From NCBI GenBank assembly GCA_934359535.1, contig CAKRLN010000016.1:1-16946 (forward strand): a stretch of DNA of 16,946 bases, given 5' to 3'. This DNA comes from an uncultured Lachnospiraceae bacterium. GTDB lineage: Bacteria; Bacillota; Clostridia; Lachnospirales; Lachnospiraceae. Shown in pieces: positions 14,530-16,946 of this stretch. Position numbers and translations under genes: made by a program. The notes under the pieces were generated by a model, which worked only from the letters and a program-made list of their open reading frames with translations, was not told where the DNA came from and did no database searches. Position 1 is the stretch's first letter. The number at the start of each line of letters is the position of its first letter.

Positions 14530-15381
14530 TTGAAGAATACAATGGATAAAAAATACAGAAAAATACTTCTTGTGGCACTTCCGCTTGTGTTTGCCCTGCT
14601 GTCATTTTTTGTGGTGGCACGGTATGCATCATCCCCGGAGTTTCATCAGAAAACAATCCAGTCACTTGATGACAAGAAGACAACCGTTATGGAGCTTACC
14701 GCGGCTTCTACGGCGGCTTCGGCAGCCATTTCCCTCATTCCGGGAGACGGTGGAACCCCGATCGCAGAGAAGCTTGCTGATTTAAGCTCGTATTTTCTTG
14801 TTGTAATTTGCGCAATCTATCTTGAGAAATATCTCGTTACAATCACCGGATATGCTGCCTTCTCCATTTTAATCCCGCTTGCCTGTGTACTGTTTTCTGC
14901 TTATTTTCTCTGGAACCGGGATGGTTTCCGGATACTTGCCGAAAAGCTGCTTTTGTTTGGAATTGCAGTATATCTTGTTATTCCGGCAAGTGTGAAGGTT
15001 GCTGATATGATTGATGCCACCTATCAAAGCTCCATTGAAAGCACGATTGATTCCGCAAAACAGGCAACCGATGAAATCGAGGCAGATACCGAAGAAAATA
15101 CAAATGGAACCGTAAGCTCCGATGGTTCTAAGAGCACGGAAAGCACCTCAAAAAAAGGGCTATTGTCCGGAATCGTTTCAAAAGTAGAAGAAACAGTTAC
15201 CGGAGCCACGAAAAATATTGAAACTGTGCTGAACCGGTTTATCGAGGCATTGGCTGTTATGCTTGTAACCTCCTGCCTGATCCCGATTCTTGTGCTGGTC
15301 TTTTTTGTATGGCTTGTCAAAATGCTTCTTGGGGTTGATCTCGATTTCCATGGAGCGAAACGGATAGGAGGAAACAGGTAA
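14530..15381 (+). CDS. Multi-pass membrane protein with low-complexity loop, unknown function
   Basis: A roughly 283-residue membrane protein not recognised. Predicted membrane segments are near residues 12-33 (ILLVALPLVFALLSFFVVA), 85-105 (YFLVVICAIYLEKYLV), 107-130 (AAFSILIPLACVLFSAYFLW), 140-160 (LLLFGIAVYLVIPA) and 240-265 (VMLVTSCLIPILVLVFFVW). Between the last two lies a soluble stretch of about 75 residues, first Ser/Thr/Glu-rich low complexity and then likely helical. Start is uncertain: GTG 14527, TTG 14530 and ATG 14542 are in frame; TTG 14530 is chosen because AAGGGA (14518-14523) sits 6 bases before it. The frame follows the small peptide's stop without a gap and its own stop shares one base with the next ATG, so the three genes are one operon. 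Confidence 0.8.
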   Translation: MKNTMDKKYRKILLVALPLVFALLSFFVVARYASSPEFHQKTIQSLDDKKTTVMELTAASTAASAAISLIPGDGGTPIAEKLADLSSYFLVVICAIYLEKYLVTITGYAAFSILIPLACVLFSAYFLWNRDGFRILAEKLLLFGIAVYLVIPASVKVADMIDATYQSSIESTIDSAKQATDEIEADTEENTNGTVSSDGSKSTESTSKKGLLSGIVSKVEETVTGATKNIETVLNRFIEALAVMLVTSCLIPILVLVFFVWLVKMLLGVDLDFHGAKRIGGNR

Positions 15382-15755
15382 TGGCAGATCAGAAAATTCT
15401 TTTATTTCATGTATCCACCGATAAGGAACAAAAAATCCGGCAGGTGTGCAAAAGTCTTGGAATTTTCCTTCAACCTGTGGATAAGAAGGACTATTCTAAG
15501 AAGCTTGGAACACTTGCCGGAATTAAAGGCTTTCCAAAAGAGAACGTCGTATATGATGGAGCTGAACTTCCGGCGGAGATGTTAGTCTTCTCTGGAATGG
15601 ACTCCGATCAGGTTGATGCGTTCCTTGCAGCTTACCGGAAAGCAGGGCTTACACCGATCGGGTGTAAGGCAATTCTTACCCCTGATAATGTATTCTGGAC
15701 AGCAGAAGCACTGTTTCGTGAGCTTTTAAAGGAGCATCTGCATTTTATAAAGTAA
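15381..15755 (+). CDS. DUF3783 domain protein
   Basis: A 124-residue soluble protein matching what I know as DUF3783: ILLFHVSTDKEQKIRQVCKSLGI, VDKKDYSKKLGTLAGIKGF, ELPAEMLVFSGMDSDQVDAFLAAYRKAG and CKAILTPDNVFWTAEALFRELLKEH (in parts). The family is common in Clostridia and has no known function; the fold appears alpha/beta with alternating strands and helices. AGGAGG lies 8 bases before the ATG, inside the membrane protein gene, and the stop and start share one base, so translation is coupled. A terminator follows within 20 bases, making this the last gene of the cassette. Confidence 0.85.
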   Translation: MADQKILLFHVSTDKEQKIRQVCKSLGIFLQPVDKKDYSKKLGTLAGIKGFPKENVVYDGAELPAEMLVFSGMDSDQVDAFLAAYRKAGLTPIGCKAILTPDNVFWTAEALFRELLKEHLHFIK

Positions 15756-15770
15756 TAACGGTTATACCGG

Positions 15771-15803
15771 ACTGGTTTCACGTATCTGTGAAATCAGTTT
15801 TTT
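15771..15803 (+). terminator. Rho-independent terminator of the peptide cassette
   Basis: ACTGGTTTCAC pairs with GTGAAATCAGT (11 pairs, one G-U) around a GTATCT loop and is followed by six T. It overlaps the stop codon of the convergent DUF4097 gene. Confidence 0.85.
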
Positions 15804-16591
15804 GTTTTTAAGGAAATATCTCCTGTGCTATTATCAACCGTCAGTTCCTTCCCGGAACCTCCCTGCACCTCATAGTGTGTCTTGTGAGATCTGCCATTTA
15901 CCGATACTTCTCCAACACTGGTGTCCAGCGTGATATTATAATCGCCAAGCTCCTGCGCAGTAATAACATCCACATCACCGATACTGGTATCGATCTTTAA
16001 ATTATCAAATGTACAATTCTCAAGATCAATGTCTCCAGTTGAAGTATCAATGGTACATTCTCCCAAAGCACTGTCTGTGAAATCAACATCTCCAACGGAA
16101 AGATCAAAATTGCTCTTTTCCGTCTGGATACCGGAAAAATCAACATCTCCAACACTTCCGTCAATATTCAGATCCTGTAAAATGGCATCCGCAGGAACGG
16201 TAATCGTAATCTCACACTTAGTGGAACCGGTAAAGTTCATATGGCGGGCTTTGCTCTGCGTTACCACAAGCGTTCCATTGTCCAGCTGAAATTTCGGAAC
16301 TAATTTTTCCCGATTGCACTCATAAGAAATACTGTATTCATCACCTGTCTGAATATTCAGATCTGCGACACTGATATCCATGGAAATGGCATCAAAGCTG
16401 TCATAAGTCTCTCCGCCCTGATGCGAATGGCTGTCTACACTTTCCGTGTCATCATTTCCCACCATTTCTGACAGAAACGGAAGTCCGGAAATCACATTCA
16501 TGCCCCATTTTATGACATGCCACCAGGTTCCTGCGATAATGCAAAGAATTGTAATAATCGTAATTGTAATCAGATAAGCATTTTTTTTCAT
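15794..16591 (-). CDS. DUF4097-family beta-repeat protein with N-terminal membrane anchor
   Basis: A 265-residue protein with a single N-terminal membrane segment (about 5-25, LITITIITILCIIAG), a short acidic and His-containing linker, and then a right-handed beta-repeat domain of the DUF4097 type. At least six copies of a short turn motif are visible: DGSVGDVDF, LSVGDVDF, TSTGDIDL, TSIGDVDV, TSVGEVSV and NSTGDISL. DUF4097 proteins are typically paired with PspC-like or sensor/regulator membrane proteins and are thought to act at the cell envelope; the exact role is unknown. The ribosome site AAAGGGGG lies 7 bases before ATG 16591. It starts 15 bases after the upstream membrane-protein gene, so they are likely cotranscribed. 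Confidence 0.88.
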   Translation of the reverse strand: MKKNAYLITITIITILCIIAGTWWHVIKWGMNVISGLPFLSEMVGNDDTESVDSHSHQGGETYDSFDAISMDISVADLNIQTGDEYSISYECNREKLVPKFQLDNGTLVVTQSKARHMNFTGSTKCEITITVPADAILQDLNIDGSVGDVDFSGIQTEKSNFDLSVGDVDFTDSALGECTIDTSTGDIDLENCTFDNLKIDTSIGDVDVITAQELGDYNITLDTSVGEVSVNGRSHKTHYEVQGGSGKELTVDNSTGDISLKTKN

Positions 16592-16606
16592 AATCAGACC
16601 CCCTTT

Positions 16607-16946
16607 TTATTTCTTCCCCAGTGTAGACTCGACAAGCGAATGAATGATCGCTGCCACCGGCCAGATGATCCAGGTAATATGCCAGTCAAAGCTTAAAAAG
16701 CTCCAGATCAGATACAGGCATGTAACCGTAGGCCAGAATACTGACATGACAGCGGCTACTGTCGGATTGTCATATTGCACCGTCTCCTGCTGGGATGGAA
16801 CAAAGCTGCTTCCGATCGTGCCAGGCTCGTTGAGCTTTAACAGATCCTGAAAACCGCCATCCTTGATGCAGGTTAAGACAATCATAAAAACACCAATCGC
16901 TACAAAGATCAGAACAAAGGCACCGGAGAAGTCATCCCAGAAACCA
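16607..16946 (-). CDS. C-terminal part of a small-domain membrane protein, cut by window edge
   Basis: The frame is open from the right edge (codons for GFWDDFSGAFVLIFVAIGVF precede the first internal ATG at 16885), so about 112 residues of a longer protein are visible. It has one membrane segment at the start (about AFVLIFVAIGVFMIV), a polar stretch of about 45 residues, then two more segments (AVMSVFWPTVTCLYLIWSFLSF and WHITWIIWPVAAIIHSLV, separated by a short turn) and a short basic end. The double-Trp pair pattern TWIIWPVAA recalls membrane domains at the ends of small Lachnospiraceae regulators or PspC-like proteins that sit beside DUF4097 genes, but I cannot name it with certainty. Confidence 0.7.
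   Translation of the reverse strand, partial: GFWDDFSGAFVLIFVAIGVFMIVLTCIKDGGFQDLLKLNEPGTIGSSFVPSQQETVQYDNPTVAAVMSVFWPTVTCLYLIWSFLSFDWHITWIIWPVAAIIHSLVESTLGKK

Noticed and set aside
1..16946. CRISPR arrays, insertion sequences, phage genes, tRNA and rRNA genes
   Set aside because: No repeat-spacer pattern, transposase motif, integrase, tRNA-like or rRNA-like sequence was seen on either strand.

Overview
The window looks like an ordinary chromosomal stretch of a Gram-positive Clostridia, most likely a Lachnospiraceae gut anaerobe. The grounds are moderate GC, strong AGGAGG ribosome-binding sites, a large Bacillus/Clostridium-type SRP RNA, reverse rubrerythrin, DUF6128-like and DUF3783 proteins, a 7TM-GGDEF protein and MetNIQ. 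Genus cannot be fixed from sequence reading alone. No transposase, integrase, phage gene, CRISPR array, tRNA or rRNA was seen.

Left block, minus strand, about 1-5981. Transcription order is tadA (tRNA adenosine deaminase), ffs (SRP RNA, previously unreported by ORF calling), then a three-gene energy-coupling-factor (ECF) vitamin transporter: a UPF0397-type S component, a double-ATPase and an EcfT permease. It is followed closely by a 7TM diguanylate cyclase gene broken by a one-base frameshift, and by the 5' part of an NADH pyrophosphatase (nudC-like) gene running off the left edge. The ECF operon has almost no room for its own promoter, because a terminator hairpin sits 31 bases before its first start codon. 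It may therefore depend on readthrough from the ffs promoter.

Middle block, about 6000-8790. It holds a GNAT acetyltransferase (+), a DUF6128-like Lachnospiraceae protein (-), and an oxidative-stress pair of a PerR-like Fur regulator and reverse rubrerythrin (+) with a good promoter and an operator-like inverted repeat. A strong bidirectional terminator closes the block.

Methionine block, minus strand, about 8787-14046. The ABC transporter metN-metI-metQ is followed by a GlcD-type FAD 2-hydroxyacid dehydrogenase and a class I aminotransferase. Together these could import methionine or related acids and convert 2-hydroxy to 2-keto to 2-amino acid. A long hairpin with a T-tract lies in the metN leader and may be an attenuator.

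Right block, about 14200-16946. A compact plus-strand cassette has its own promoter and terminator. It encodes an 82-residue four-cysteine peptide with a leader-like N-terminus, an unrecognised multi-pass membrane protein and a DUF3783 protein. Convergent to it are a DUF4097 repeat protein with a membrane anchor and the C-terminal part of a membrane protein that runs off the right edge. The most novel-looking item is the small peptide cassette; the most testable ones are the frameshifted cyclase, the ffs-ECF arrangement and the metNIQ-linked oxidoreductase/aminotransferase pair.
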